From the NCBI RefSeq assembly GCF_014205225.1, contig NZ_JACHNB010000001.1:1612001-1676000 (forward strand): a DNA stretch of 64,000 bases, in the 5' to 3' direction. Below the pieces are notes generated by a model, which saw only the letters and a list, made by a program, of their open reading frames with translations, had not been told where the DNA came from and ran no database searches. This DNA is from Actinoplanes octamycinicus. Lineage in GTDB: Bacteria > Actinomycetota > Actinomycetes > Mycobacteriales > Micromonosporaceae. The translations under genes were made by a program, and so were the position numbers. Positions 42,385 through 51,460 of this stretch are shown piece after piece (within the stretch, counting starts at the first letter, position 1; each line of letters begins with the position of its first letter).

Positions 42385-43059
42385 ATGGGCATGAGGAGAC
42401 CACGCAGGAACGCACAGCAGGGACTTACCGGGCGCAACCGCAAGATTGCCATCGGCGTCGCGATCGCCGCCCTGGCCGGTGGCGCGCTGGCCGTCGGCAC
42501 CGGGATGAGCAACGCCGCCACCAACTGCGGCGGCCTGGACCAGTCGCTGCGCGAGAACCTCGCCTTCATGGCCGACCAGCGGGCGCATCCCACCGCGCAG
42601 ACCGACGCCGTGCTGGCGAACCGGCAGGCCGTGGTCGACCTGATCAACCTGCAGCGGCGGGAGGCGGGCTGCACCGGCAACGTCGCCGCCCCGGCCGCGC
42701 CGGCCCAGAAGCCGACCACCAAGCCGCCGGCTCAGCAGGCGACGAAGCCGCCGGCTCAGCAGGCGACGGCGACCAGCGCCCCGGCCGGCGCCGCCAACGG
42801 CACCGGGGCCGGCGAGGTCGTCTGCAAGGGCTCGACCGTGACGCTGTCCGGCGAGGCCGGCGAGCCGTTCGCGTCCAGCGGCACCTTCCCGGTCGGCACC
42901 CGGCTGAAGGTCACGAACCTGGACAACAACAAGAGCGTCACGGTGACCGTGCAGACCACCTCGGGCAGTTGCGTGCTGCTCAACAACGCGGCCTTCGAAC
43001 TGGTCCGCGAACCGGGCAAATTCCTGATCCGCCGCGCGGTGATCGAGCGGGTCGGCTGA
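42385..43059 (+). CDS. Secreted RlpA-like double-psi beta-barrel protein
   Basis: A 224-residue protein with a signal peptide (basic RRPRRNAQQ, hydrophobic core, cleavage near SNAAT), a helical region (about 45-95), a short Pro/Gln/Ala linker with repeated PPAQQATK, and a C-terminal RlpA-type barrel (about 145-224): GEPFASSGTFPVGTRLKVTN and LDNNKSVTVTV. The catalytic Asp region of RlpA transglycosylases (DRGP) is replaced, so it may bind rather than cut glycan. ATG 42391 is an alternative start. Confidence 0.75.
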   Translation: MGMRRPRRNAQQGLTGRNRKIAIGVAIAALAGGALAVGTGMSNAATNCGGLDQSLRENLAFMADQRAHPTAQTDAVLANRQAVVDLINLQRREAGCTGNVAAPAAPAQKPTTKPPAQQATKPPAQQATATSAPAGAANGTGAGEVVCKGSTVTLSGEAGEPFASSGTFPVGTRLKVTNLDNNKSVTVTVQTTSGSCVLLNNAAFELVREPGKFLIRRAVIERVG

Positions 43060-43065
43060 TCGGGT

Positions 43066-43108
43066 CCGGGTGTTCCGCGTTTCCCCCGTTTCGCCGCGGA
43101 ACACCCGG
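43066..43108 (+). terminator. Terminator hairpin after RlpA-like gene
   Basis: CCGGGTGTTCCGCG / CGCGGAACACCCGG, a perfect 14-bp stem with a 15-nt loop starting 7 nt beyond the stop, followed by CCCTTTC. Confidence 0.85.
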
Positions 43109-43428
43109 CCCTTTCAGGCACCGGAAATAGCACCCGGTATTTCTGTGACGCAGCAAAGAAGTCGCGACGCAACCCCTGCTTCACATCGCGGAATCTCCGC
43201 TGGTCGCGCAGATCTTGCGCCGATCCGCGTCGATCGAGCAAGCGGAAACAGAGCGCTGTGACCAGCGTGACAGCCACTCGAAAATGTCAATTAACTGAAC
43301 TTATCGTCGTACCGGATATCCATTGTGGAATGCGCCGGATTCGGCCGAACCGGCACGCCGTTCTGCCCGGACCGCCGCAACGTGCCGCCGGCCGGATGTT
43401 CCGGCTGGTCGCGGCCCGGATGCCCGGC
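43109..43428. other. Intergenic, no gene seen
   Basis: The 320 bp hold no supportable gene. The segment near 43280-43320 is AT-rich and ends in the promoter of the ABC transporter operon. A 7-bp inverted repeat (GCTGGTC at 43199, GACCAGC at 43259) is probably chance. Confidence 0.4.
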
Positions 43429-43434
43429 TAGCGT
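43429..43434 (+). promoter_or_regulatory. Candidate -10 hexamer TAGCGT
   Basis: TAGCGT ends 8 nt before the ABC ATPase ATG at 43443 with no ribosome-binding site, consistent with leaderless transcription. Confidence 0.5.
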
Positions 43435-43442
43435 CCGTAGAC

Positions 43443-44222
43443 ATGACGGCCCCGGCACCTCGCCCGCCCGAGCCACCCGCGGCGATGTCGTTGCGCGGGC
43501 TGGTCCGGCGCTTCGACACCAAGCTCGCGGTCGCCGGGGTCAGCCTGGACGTGCCCGCCGGGTCGTTCTACGGCCTGCTCGGCCCCAACGGGGCCGGCAA
43601 GACCACCACTCTCTCCATGGCCGTGGGCCTGTTGCGGCCCGACGCGGGTCAGGCCTTCCTGCTCGGGTACGACGTCTGGCACGCCCCCACCCAGGCCAAG
43701 TCCCTGGTCGGCGTGCTCCCCGACGGCGCCCGGCTGTTCGACCGGCTGAGCGGCCCGGAGCTGCTGGCCTACCACGGTCTGCTGCGCGGCATGCCGGCCA
43801 CCGTGGTCGACCAGCGCGCCCGCGACCTGCTCGACGTCCTGGAGCTGGGCGTCGACAACCGCACCCTGGTGATCGACTACTCGGCCGGGATGAAGAAGAA
43901 GATCGGCCTGGCCTGCGCGCTGCTGCACGCCCCGCGCCTGCTGGTGCTGGACGAGCCGTTCGAGGCGGTGGACCCGGTGTCGGCCGCGCTGATCCGCGAC
44001 ATCCTGCAGCGGTACGTGGCCGGCGGCGGCACGGTGGTCTTCTCCAGTCACGTGCTGGAGGTGGTCGAGCGGCTCTGCTCGCACGTCGCGATCATGTCGG
44101 ACGGCGTGCTCCGGATGCACGGCACGCTCGACACGGTCCGCGCCGGTCGCCCGCTGCAGGACGTGTTCGTGCAGGTGGTGGGCGGCCGGGTGGCCACCGG
44201 CTCGGAGCTGGCGTGGCTCTGA
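43443..44222 (+). CDS. ABC transporter ATP-binding protein
   Basis: A 259-residue ATPase. Walker A LLGPNGAGKTTT, a signature YSAGMKKKIGLACALL (degenerate LSGGQ, common in ABC-2 exporters), Walker B LLVLDEPFEAVDP and the H-loop SSHVLEVVE. It overlaps the permease gene by 10 bp. With that partner it forms an ABC-2-like exporter of unknown cargo. Confidence 0.94.
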   Translation: MTAPAPRPPEPPAAMSLRGLVRRFDTKLAVAGVSLDVPAGSFYGLLGPNGAGKTTTLSMAVGLLRPDAGQAFLLGYDVWHAPTQAKSLVGVLPDGARLFDRLSGPELLAYHGLLRGMPATVVDQRARDLLDVLELGVDNRTLVIDYSAGMKKKIGLACALLHAPRLLVLDEPFEAVDPVSAALIRDILQRYVAGGGTVVFSSHVLEVVERLCSHVAIMSDGVLRMHGTLDTVRAGRPLQDVFVQVVGGRVATGSELAWL

Positions 44223-45817
44223 CCGGCGAGCCCGGGGTGTGGCCGTTCGTCCGGCTGAAACTCCGGCTCACCGCGAACGGGTTGCGCGGCCGCCCGGCCC
44301 GGGTGGCGCTGTTCCTGACCGGCGCCGGCGCCGCCACCCTGCTGGCGGTGCTGGGCTACGCCGGGTTCGCGCTGCCCGGGGCGCTGCACGACGGGCGGGC
44401 GGCCGGGATGCTGCTGCCGTTCGGCGGCGCGCTGCTGATGCTCGGCTGGCTCTTCCTGCCGCTGCTGTTCTTCGGCGTGGACGAGACGCTGGACCCGGCC
44501 CGGTTCGCGCTGCTGCCGCTCCGCCGGCGCACCCTGATCGCCGGGCTCGGCGCGTCCGCCCTGGTCGGGCTGCCGGCCCTGGCCACCCTCGCGGCCACCG
44601 CCGGCATGGTGCACACCTGCGCGCGGCTGGGTGGTCCGGTGGCTGCGGTCACCGAGGCGTTCGGAGTGCTCGGCGGGCTGCTTCTCTGCGTGCTGCTGAG
44701 CCGGGCGGTGACCAGCGCGTTCGCCACCGCGCTGCGGTCCCGGCGGGCGCGGGACCTGGCCACCATCCTGCTGGCCGTGGTGGCCGCCTCGGCCGGGCCG
44801 CTGCAGCTGCTCCTGCTCGGCCTGGTGAATCGGGCCGACTGGGACAACGTGGCGGCGCTCGCCGAGGCCGGTGGGTGGACGCCGCTCGGGGCGCCGTACT
44901 CGATCGGCTTGGACGTCGCCGCGGGGCGCGCGTGGGCCGTACCGGTGAAGGTCCTGATCGTGCTGGCCGCCGTGAGCGGCCTGATCCTGTGGTGGAGCCG
45001 GAGCCTGGAGCAGGCGATGGCCGGCGCCTCGGCGGCCGGCGGCCGGCGGGTGGCGCGCGGCCGGGCGGACGGCCGCGGACCGGTCGCCCAGCTGGTCTTC
45101 CGGGGCTGGCCACGGACCCGGTTCGGCGCGCTGGTGGCCCGGGAGACGCGCTACTGGTGGCGGGAGAACCGGCGGCGGGCCGGGCTGGTCGCGCTGACCA
45201 TGGCCGGGCTGTTCCTGCCGATCACCTCGATGCTCGGCCCGGACCCACGGCTGGCCGGCGGGATGGCCTTCATGGTCGGCGCGGTCGCCCCGGTCGCGCT
45301 GGCCAACCAGTTCGGCTACGACGGCAGCGCCTACGCCACCAACCTGGCGATCGGGATACCCGGCCGGCTCGAGATCCACTCCCGGGCGGCGGCGCACGCC
45401 CTGGTCACCGTGCCGCTGCTGGTCCTGGTCGCGGTGCTGGCCGGGCTGCTCGCCGGCGATCCGGCGCAGATCCCGGCGCGGCTCGGCACGCTGCTCGCGG
45501 TCTACGGCACCGGGCTCGCCGTGCTGCTGCCGATCTCGGTACGCGCCGCCTACGCCCTGCCCGAGTCGACCGGGCCGTTCGCCGTCTCGTCCGGCGGCGG
45601 GCTGGCCAAGGGCCTGCCCAGCGTCGCCGGAATGGCCGGCGGAATCATCGGCGCGCTGCCGGTGGTGCTGGCCGGATATCTGCTCGGCCCGGCGTGGACG
45701 TGGGCCGGTCTGCCGATCGGCCTGGGATATGCGGTAGCCACCTATCTGGTCGGTTCCGGAATTGCCGGAGATCTGCTGGACCGCCGGATGCCGGAAGTGC
45801 TCAGCGCAGTTTCTTGA
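44213..45817 (+). CDS. ABC transporter permease, 12-span type
   Basis: A 534-residue protein with about 12 hydrophobic spans and a cytosolic ARETRYWWRENRRRAGL segment typical of large actinobacterial ABC-2-type permeases. The GTG at 44213 lies inside the ATPase gene end, with GGAG 5 nt upstream. It ends overlapping the minus-strand small gene by 17 bp. Confidence 0.88.
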   Translation: MALTGEPGVWPFVRLKLRLTANGLRGRPARVALFLTGAGAATLLAVLGYAGFALPGALHDGRAAGMLLPFGGALLMLGWLFLPLLFFGVDETLDPARFALLPLRRRTLIAGLGASALVGLPALATLAATAGMVHTCARLGGPVAAVTEAFGVLGGLLLCVLLSRAVTSAFATALRSRRARDLATILLAVVAASAGPLQLLLLGLVNRADWDNVAALAEAGGWTPLGAPYSIGLDVAAGRAWAVPVKVLIVLAAVSGLILWWSRSLEQAMAGASAAGGRRVARGRADGRGPVAQLVFRGWPRTRFGALVARETRYWWRENRRRAGLVALTMAGLFLPITSMLGPDPRLAGGMAFMVGAVAPVALANQFGYDGSAYATNLAIGIPGRLEIHSRAAAHALVTVPLLVLVAVLAGLLAGDPAQIPARLGTLLAVYGTGLAVLLPISVRAAYALPESTGPFAVSSGGGLAKGLPSVAGMAGGIIGALPVVLAGYLLGPAWTWAGLPIGLGYAVATYLVGSGIAGDLLDRRMPEVLSAVS

Positions 45818-46028
45818 GACCGTCCCGGCGGACGAATATCAGCCGCCGCTCGGTGGCGTCACCGGTCGGCCCGAGCACATATCCGTCGATCCACAACCAA
45901 CCGGCATAGGTCAGTCGCGGATCGACGCGAATCACCCGGAACATCAGGGCCCGATCGCCGGCGAACTGGACACTCGCGGCGCCGCCGACGTGCAGCACAT
46001 CGCCCGCGCGCGGCACGTCGTCGGTCAT
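45801..46028 (-). CDS. Small conserved protein, paralogue 1
   Basis: A 75-residue beta-rich protein with VLHVGGAASVQFAGDRALMF, RVIRVDPRLTYAGWLWIDGY and RRLIFVRRDGLKKL. It is clearly related to the 92-residue protein at 46800-47078. Function unknown. The ATG at 46028 is chosen by comparison with the paralogue. Its end overlaps the convergent permease gene. Confidence 0.8.
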   Translation of the reverse strand: MTDDVPRAGDVLHVGGAASVQFAGDRALMFRVIRVDPRLTYAGWLWIDGYVLGPTGDATERRLIFVRRDGLKKLR

Positions 46029-46138
46029 TGCGGCACCCCCGGACGACATTACACAAAATGTGTAATCAAAAGACACCCCGGCGACTGTCCACTTTCGAGG
46101 GTCGATGAGGCACCATGATCCTTTCTTGATGGAGGGGA

Positions 46139-46852
46139 GTGGCCTTGACTGCCGTTCCGGACGACGGTTACCGCTCGCGTCAGCGGCAGCTCGCCGGCGA
46201 CCTGCGCGCGCTGATCCTGGCCGGCGACATCGGCCCCGCCCAGCGCCTGCCGAGCACCGCCGAACTGACCCGGCGCTACGCGGTCACCAACATGACGGTC
46301 ACCCGGGCGCTGCGCATCCTCAAGGCCGAGGGCCTGGTCACCGGGCACAAGGGACGGTCGGTGACGGCGACCGGCCGGCGCCCGGCCACGGTGGCCGCCG
46401 GCTTCGAGGACGGCGAGGCCCGGCTGCTCGAGGTCGGCGAGACGCCGGCGCCGGCCCCGGTCGCGCGAGCCTTCGGCCTGGACCGGGCCGAGCCGGTGGT
46501 GGTCCGTCACCAGCTGCGGCTGCTCGACACCGAGCCGGCCGAGCTGAGCTGGACCTACTACCCGGCCACGCTGGCCCGCGGCACGGTGCTGGCCGGGCCG
46601 GACCCGCTGCCGGAGGGCTCACCGGCGGCGCTGGCCGGGCTCGGGCACCCGCTGCGGCGCGTCGTCGACCAGGTGTCGGTGCGCCCGGCCACGGTGGCCG
46701 AGTTCCTCGCGCTGCGGCTGCCCGAGGACATCCCGGTGCTCCGGCAGTTCCGGGTCGGTTACACCGACGGCGAGCGGCCGGTCGAGGCGACCGTGATGAT
46801 CAAGGCCGGCCAGCAGTTCGAGATCCGTTACGAGGTGCCGGCACCCGGTTGA
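46139..46852 (+). CDS. GntR-family (HutC-type) transcriptional regulator
   Basis: About 235-237 residues: N-terminal winged HTH (LPSTAELTRRYAVTNMTVTRALRILKAEGLV) and a C-terminal UTRA effector domain (about 85-235) with ELSWTYYPATLA and PVLRQFRVGYTDGERPVE. A TTG at 46145 has GGAGGGG at 8 nt, better than the GTG at 46139 used here. It is flanked by two paralogous minus-strand small genes and overlaps the second by 53 bp. It may control them or the nearby ABC exporter. Confidence 0.9.
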   Translation: MALTAVPDDGYRSRQRQLAGDLRALILAGDIGPAQRLPSTAELTRRYAVTNMTVTRALRILKAEGLVTGHKGRSVTATGRRPATVAAGFEDGEARLLEVGETPAPAPVARAFGLDRAEPVVVRHQLRLLDTEPAELSWTYYPATLARGTVLAGPDPLPEGSPAALAGLGHPLRRVVDQVSVRPATVAEFLALRLPEDIPVLRQFRVGYTDGERPVEATVMIKAGQQFEIRYEVPAPG

Positions 46853-47078
46853 CCCGGATCGGGCGCAGGCCGTCCTGCCGGACGAAGATGCGCCGCCGCT
46901 GCAACGCGTTGCCTGCCGGGCCGACGACATAGCCGTCCAGCCAGATCCAGCCGTCGTAGGTGACCCGCGGGTCGACCCGGATGATCCGGAAGGTCAGGGC
47001 CCGGTCGCCGGAGAACTGCACGCTCGCGTCGGGTCCGACGTGAACGACGTCGCCCGGTCGTAACACCACCTGGGGCAT
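46800..47078 (-). CDS. Small conserved protein, paralogue 2
   Basis: A 92-residue protein sharing with paralogue 1 the pattern GDVVHVGPDASVQFSGDRAL, FRIIRVDPRVTYDGWIWLDG and RRRIFVRQDGLRPI, with an extra basic tail RNGSRTAGRP. That tail is encoded opposite the 3' end of the GntR gene. No family name is known to me. Confidence 0.8.
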   Translation of the reverse strand: MPQVVLRPGDVVHVGPDASVQFSGDRALTFRIIRVDPRVTYDGWIWLDGYVVGPAGNALQRRRIFVRQDGLRPIRVNRVPAPRNGSRTAGRP

Positions 47079-47178
47079 GCGCCGTCCCCTTCCCGCCAGA
47101 GGTCCCCAGGAAAAAATAGCCGTTGATCAATTGAATCGGGTAGCCGCGTGCACGATCTGTAATCGGGAGAATGTCCGG

Positions 47179-47688
47179 GTGACGATTCACTCCACCGACC
47201 CGTTCGCCGTGCCGGACGGGGAGAAGTCGCCGGTGCGGCGGCTCCGCGGCCGGCTCGCCGCCCCGGTCACGCTCTGGACCGCGTCCGGCCCGGCCGGGCT
47301 CACCGTCTCCTCCACCCTGGTCGCCGACGGTGACCCGGGCCGGGTGCTCGGCCTGATCGACGAGGAGAGCGACTTCTGGGACGCCGCCGAGCGGGCCGGG
47401 CGGTTCGCGGTCACCCCGCTCACCCCGGCCGACCGGCAGCTGGCCGACAAGTTCGCCGGGCTGATGCCGGCGCCGGGTGGGCTGTTCGCCACCGGCGAGT
47501 GGCGGGAGACCGCGTACGGGCCGGTGCCCGCGCACGCCGGGGCCTGGGCCGGCTGCCGGCTGGACGGCTCCCGGCCGTGCGGCTGGGCGCTGCTGGTCGA
47601 GGCGGTCATCGAGGAGGCGTCGTTCCCGGCGGCCACCCCGCCGCTGGTGCACTTCCGGGGACGGTACGCGGAGCTGACTGACCGCTGA
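47179..47688 (+). CDS. Flavin reductase-like FMN-binding split-barrel protein
   Basis: A 169-residue protein with a split-barrel flavin-binding pattern: LAAPVTLWTASGPAGLTVSSTLVADGDPGRV near residue 30-60, FAVTPLTPADRQLADKFAG and a C-terminal PLVHFRGRYAEL. Relatives reduce FMN with NAD(P)H for monooxygenases or bind FMN. The GTG at 47179 has GGGAGA 9 nt upstream. Confidence 0.85.
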   Translation: MTIHSTDPFAVPDGEKSPVRRLRGRLAAPVTLWTASGPAGLTVSSTLVADGDPGRVLGLIDEESDFWDAAERAGRFAVTPLTPADRQLADKFAGLMPAPGGLFATGEWRETAYGPVPAHAGAWAGCRLDGSRPCGWALLVEAVIEEASFPAATPPLVHFRGRYAELTDR

Positions 47689-47797
47689 GCGCAGTCAGAC
47701 CACCACTCAGCGCAGACGCCGACCGGCGGGCCGGGGCGGGCGGCTTTCCTTCGTACCGTGCCGGAAAGTCCACTCCGCCCACGAAGGTGGTGACACC

Positions 47798-48163
47798 GTG
47801 CCGGCCACCCCCGAGAGATATCTCGAGGTGCAGAACTCCGAGGAATTCGGGCGACTGCGCCATACGCTCCGCCGCTTCATCTTCCCGACGACGATCGCGT
47901 TCATCCTCTGGTACGCGCTGTATGTCCTGCTCACCGCGTACGCGCGGGACTTCATGGCGATCAAGCTGGTCGGCAACATCAACGTCGGCCTGCTGTTCGG
48001 CCTGCTCCAGTTCGTCTCCACGTTCGTGATCGCCTGGTACTACGCGAAGTTCGCCGCGCAGAAGGTCGACCCGCTCGCGGACGACATCTACAAGGAGATC
48101 GACCACCAGGGCACCGCCGACACCGCCACCACCGCGGCCACCGATGAGGGGAGCACGGTCTGA
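47798..48163 (+). CDS. DUF485 membrane protein
   Basis: A 121-residue protein with two membrane spans (about 28-49 and 60-84) and the DUF485 signature [19 protein letters not shown] and [15 protein letters not shown] [18 protein letters not shown]. In many bacteria (yjcH) it is cotranscribed with actP. Its stop overlaps the actP start by 1 bp (TGATG). GTG start with GGTGGT-like site upstream. Confidence 0.93.
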   Translation: MPATPERYLEVQNSEEFGRLRHTLRRFIFPTTIAFILWYALYVLLTAYARDFMAIKLVGNINVGLLFGLLQFVSTFVIAWYYAKFAAQKVDPLADDIYKEIDHQGTADTATTAATDEGSTV

Positions 48164-49830
48164 TGTTCCTCTCGGCCGAGGCCGCGTCCAGCACCTCGCG
48201 GACGCTGACCATCACGCTCTTCCTGATCTTCGTGGCGATCACCCTGGGCATCACCATCTGGGCGAGCCGGCAGACCAAGACCGCCACCGACTTCTACGCC
48301 GGCGGCCGGCAGTTCTCCGGCTTCCAGAACGGCATGGCGATCGGCGGCGACTACATGTCGGCCGCGTCGTTCCTCGGCATCGCCGGCCTGATCGCGCTCT
48401 ACGGCTACGACGGCTTCCTCTACTCGATCGGCTTCCTGGTCGCCTGGCTGGTGGCGCTGCTGCTGGTCGCCGAGTTCCTGCGCAACTCCGGCCGGTACAC
48501 GATGGCCGACGTGCTGGCCTTCCGGATGCGCCAGCGCCCGGTCCGGCTGGGCGCCTCGGTCTCCACCGTGGTGGTGTCGATCTTCTACCTGATCGCCCAG
48601 ATGGTCGGCGCCGGCGCGCTGGTGTCGCTGCTGCTGGGGATCACCGCGGACCAGACCTTCCTGGGGATGAACGCCGGCACCGCCAAGACCGTCACGATCA
48701 TCCTGGTCGGCGCCCTGATGATCGTCTACGTGGTGGTCGGCGGCATGAAGGGCACCACCTACGTGCAGATCGTCAAGGCGTTCATGCTGATGACCGGCGC
48801 CCTGGTGATGACCCTGCTGGTGCTGGCGCACTACAAGTTCAACCTGTCCGCGCTGCTCGGTGACGCCGCCGCGCAGTCCGGCAAGGGCGCCGCCTTCCTG
48901 GAACCGGGCCTGCGGTACGGCGTGGAGACGGCCGGCGACGCGACGAAGACCTTCTACAGCAAGATGGACCTGCTCTCGCTGGGCCTCGCGCTGGTCCTCG
49001 GCACGGCCGGTCTGCCGCACATCCTGACCCGGTTCTACACCGTGCCGACCGCCCGGATCGCCCGCAAGAGCGTGCTCTGGGCGATCGGCATCATCGGTAC
49101 CTTCTACCTGTTCACCCTGGCCCTCGGCTTCGGCGCGGCGGCCCTGGTGGGCGGCAAGGCGATCACCGCGCAGGACAAGGCGGGCAACACCGCGGCGCCG
49201 CAGCTGGCACAGAAGCTCGGCATCGACTACCTGGGCGGGGAGACCGGCGGCGCGGTGCTGCTGGCGATCATCGCGGCGGTCGCCTTCGCGACCATCCTGG
49301 CCGTGGTGGCCGGCCTGACCCTGGCGTCGTCGTCGAGCGTGGCGCACGACTTCTACGCCAACGTGCTCAAGCGAGGCCAGGCGTCCGAGCGCAGCGAGGT
49401 CGGCGTCGCCCGGATCTCCGCCTTCGTGATCGGCGCGGTCGCGATCACGCTGTCCATCTTCGCGCAGAGCCTGAACGTGGCGTTCCTGGTCGCGCTGGCC
49501 TTCGCGGTGGCCGCGTCGGCGAACCTGCCGGCCATCCTCTACAGCCTGTTCTGGCGGCGCTTCAACACCGCCGGCGCGCTCTGGTCGATCTACGGCGGCC
49601 TGCTCAGCGCGGTGATCCTGGTGTTCTTCTCGCCGGTGGTGTCCGGTTCGCCCACGGCGATGTTCCCGGACCAGGACTGGCACTGGTTCCCGCTGTCCAA
49701 CCCGGGCATCATCTCGATCCCGCTGGGCTTCTTCTTCGGCTGGCTGGGCACCGTGCTCAGCAAGGAGACCGACGAGAAGAAGTACGCCGAGCTGGAGGTC
49801 CGGTCGCTGACCGGGCACGGCGCCCACTGA
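48163..49830 (+). CDS. actP: Cation/acetate symporter ActP
   Basis: A 555-residue SSS-family transporter with about 13 spans: [71 protein letters not shown] and [16 protein letters not shown]. It is very similar to ActP of other actinomycetes, which imports acetate and related monocarboxylates with Na+. A hairpin terminator follows. Confidence 0.95.
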   Translation: MFLSAEAASSTSRTLTITLFLIFVAITLGITIWASRQTKTATDFYAGGRQFSGFQNGMAIGGDYMSAASFLGIAGLIALYGYDGFLYSIGFLVAWLVALLLVAEFLRNSGRYTMADVLAFRMRQRPVRLGASVSTVVVSIFYLIAQMVGAGALVSLLLGITADQTFLGMNAGTAKTVTIILVGALMIVYVVVGGMKGTTYVQIVKAFMLMTGALVMTLLVLAHYKFNLSALLGDAAAQSGKGAAFLEPGLRYGVETAGDATKTFYSKMDLLSLGLALVLGTAGLPHILTRFYTVPTARIARKSVLWAIGIIGTFYLFTLALGFGAAALVGGKAITAQDKAGNTAAPQLAQKLGIDYLGGETGGAVLLAIIAAVAFATILAVVAGLTLASSSSVAHDFYANVLKRGQASERSEVGVARISAFVIGAVAITLSIFAQSLNVAFLVALAFAVAASANLPAILYSLFWRRFNTAGALWSIYGGLLSAVILVFFSPVVSGSPTAMFPDQDWHWFPLSNPGIISIPLGFFFGWLGTVLSKETDEKKYAELEVRSLTGHGAH

Positions 49831-49846
49831 ACCCACCTCGGAACAC

Positions 49847-49879
49847 CCCGGGCCGGCGTCGTCGCCGCGCCGGCCCGGG
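49847..49879 (+). terminator. Terminator after actP
   Basis: CCCGGGCCGGCG / CGCCGGCCCGGG perfect 12-bp stem with a 9-nt loop, starting 16 nt after the actP stop. No T run. Confidence 0.75.
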
Positions 49880-49944
49880 CCCGGGGGTACTCCCACGTTC
49901 GTGCCGAACCGGGTCGTGCGGCCGGATAGCTGGGCACGGCGACC

Positions 49945-49950
49945 TAACCT
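49945..49950 (+). promoter_or_regulatory. Candidate -10 hexamer TAACCT
   Basis: TAACCT ends 6 nt before the LCP gene ATG at 49957. Confidence 0.5.
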
Positions 49951-49956
49951 GGTGCC

Positions 49957-51096
49957 ATGTCTGCGACCACCTCTCCCAGCGGCAACTCCTCCGGACGGGC
50001 CTCCGTCCCGCCGTCCGGGCCGACCGGACGCCCGGTCTCCCCCGGTGGGCCGGGTGAGCGGGGCCGGTCCTACGGCGGCGGCTCCTACAAGGGCGGCCGC
50101 ACCAAGCCGCGCTGGGGCCGGATCGCCCTGGTCGCCGGCGCCGTGGTGCTGGTCCTCGCGGTGATCGGCGGCGTCTACGCGATCAACTACGTCAACGGCA
50201 TCGACGACGACCTCAAGCGCACCGACGCCTTCGCCGGGCTCACCGGCGACCGGCCGGCCAAGACGGTGGACGGCGCGTTCAACATCCTGCTCGTCGGCAG
50301 CGACTCGCGGGACCCGGACGCCAAGGAGGACCAGGCGAACGCCTGGCGCGCGGACACGCTGATGCTCATGCACGTGCCGGCCGACCACAAGAGCGCCCAG
50401 CTCATCTCGATTCCCCGGGACCTGTGGGTGGTCGTGCCCAAGGCCAACGGCGCGGCGTGCAGCGAGGGCTCGCGGGCGAAGATCAACGCCTCGTTCGCCT
50501 TCGGTGGCCTGCCCCGCGCGGTGCACACCGTCGAGTGCCTGACCGGCGTGAAGATCGACCACGTGGTGGCGATCGACTTCGGCGGCTTCAAGGAGGTCAC
50601 CAACGCGCTCGGCGGCGTCGACCTCAAAGTCGACAAGACCATCACGTCGATCCACAAGCCGTTCCGGGTGTTCAAGAAGGGCATGATGCACATGAACGGC
50701 GCCCAGGCCCTGGACTGGGTGCGCCAGCGGTACCAGTTCCCCCGCGGTGACTTCGACCGGCAGCGGCACCAGCAGGAGTTCCTCAAAGCGATCATGGACA
50801 AGGCGGCCAGCAGCGGCACGCTGACCAGCCCCGGCAAGCTGGACGACTTCCTCACCGCGGTGGCCGCCGCGGTCACCGTCGACCAGGACTTCTCGCTCAA
50901 GGACATCGCCCTGCAGTTCCGCAACCTGCGCTCGGACAACCTGACCTTCCTGACCAGCCCGAACAAGGGCAGCGAGACGATCAACGGGCAGTCCGTGGTG
51001 GTCTCCGACCGGGAGAAGGCGCTGGCCCTGTTCGAAGCGGTCAAGTCCGACAAAATGACGGACTACCTCGCGGCGAACCCGGTCAAGAAGTCCTGA
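49957..51096 (+). CDS. LytR-CpsA-Psr (LCP) family cell-wall glycopolymer ligase
   Basis: A 379-residue protein: Gly/Ser/Pro-rich cytosolic start, one membrane segment (about 55-77) and an external LCP domain with NILLVGSDSRD, RADTLMLMHVPADH, LISIPRDLWV and the RQRYQFPRGDFDRQRHQQEF motif with the Arg pair that holds polyprenyl pyrophosphate. LCP enzymes attach teichoic acids, arabinogalactan or capsule to peptidoglycan. It fits with the envelope-glycan genes elsewhere in the window. Confidence 0.93.
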   Translation: MSATTSPSGNSSGRASVPPSGPTGRPVSPGGPGERGRSYGGGSYKGGRTKPRWGRIALVAGAVVLVLAVIGGVYAINYVNGIDDDLKRTDAFAGLTGDRPAKTVDGAFNILLVGSDSRDPDAKEDQANAWRADTLMLMHVPADHKSAQLISIPRDLWVVVPKANGAACSEGSRAKINASFAFGGLPRAVHTVECLTGVKIDHVVAIDFGGFKEVTNALGGVDLKVDKTITSIHKPFRVFKKGMMHMNGAQALDWVRQRYQFPRGDFDRQRHQQEFLKAIMDKAASSGTLTSPGKLDDFLTAVAAAVTVDQDFSLKDIALQFRNLRSDNLTFLTSPNKGSETINGQSVVVSDREKALALFEAVKSDKMTDYLAANPVKKS

Positions 51097-51111
51097 CCGG
51101 AACCGAAGCCT

Positions 51112-51117
51112 TAGGCT
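51112..51117 (+). promoter_or_regulatory. Candidate -10 hexamer TAGGCT
   Basis: TAGGCT ends 7 nt before the rhodanese GTG at 51125. Confidence 0.5.
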
Positions 51118-51124
51118 GGATGCC

Positions 51125-51460
51125 GTGTTCGGACCTCAGGTACCCAGCGTGACCCCGGATCAGGTCGGCGCCGACGCCTACCTCCTCGACGTTCGCGAGC
51201 CGGACGAGTGGGTGGCCGGGCATGCGCCCGGCGCCCACCACCTGCCGATGATGGAGGTGCCGGCCCGGATGGCCGAGGTGCCCGCCGACGGCGAGGTCGT
51301 GGTGATCTGCCGGGCCGGCGGCCGGTCCGGCCAGGTGGTGGCCTACCTGATGAACAACGGGTGGGACAACGTGCGCAACCTCGACGGGGGGATGCAGTCC
51401 TGGGCGGCGCACGGCCGTGACCTGGTCAGCGAGGACGGACAGTCGGCCCGGGTGCTGTGA
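51125..51460 (+). CDS. Rhodanese-like domain protein
   Basis: A 111-residue single-domain rhodanese. DVREPDEWVAGHAPGAHHLP and the active-site loop CRAGGRSG with catalytic Cys are present, so sulfur transfer from thiosulfate or persulfides is possible. It overlaps the GDPD gene by 4 bp (GTGA). Confidence 0.94.
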   Translation: MFGPQVPSVTPDQVGADAYLLDVREPDEWVAGHAPGAHHLPMMEVPARMAEVPADGEVVVICRAGGRSGQVVAYLMNNGWDNVRNLDGGMQSWAAHGRDLVSEDGQSARVL

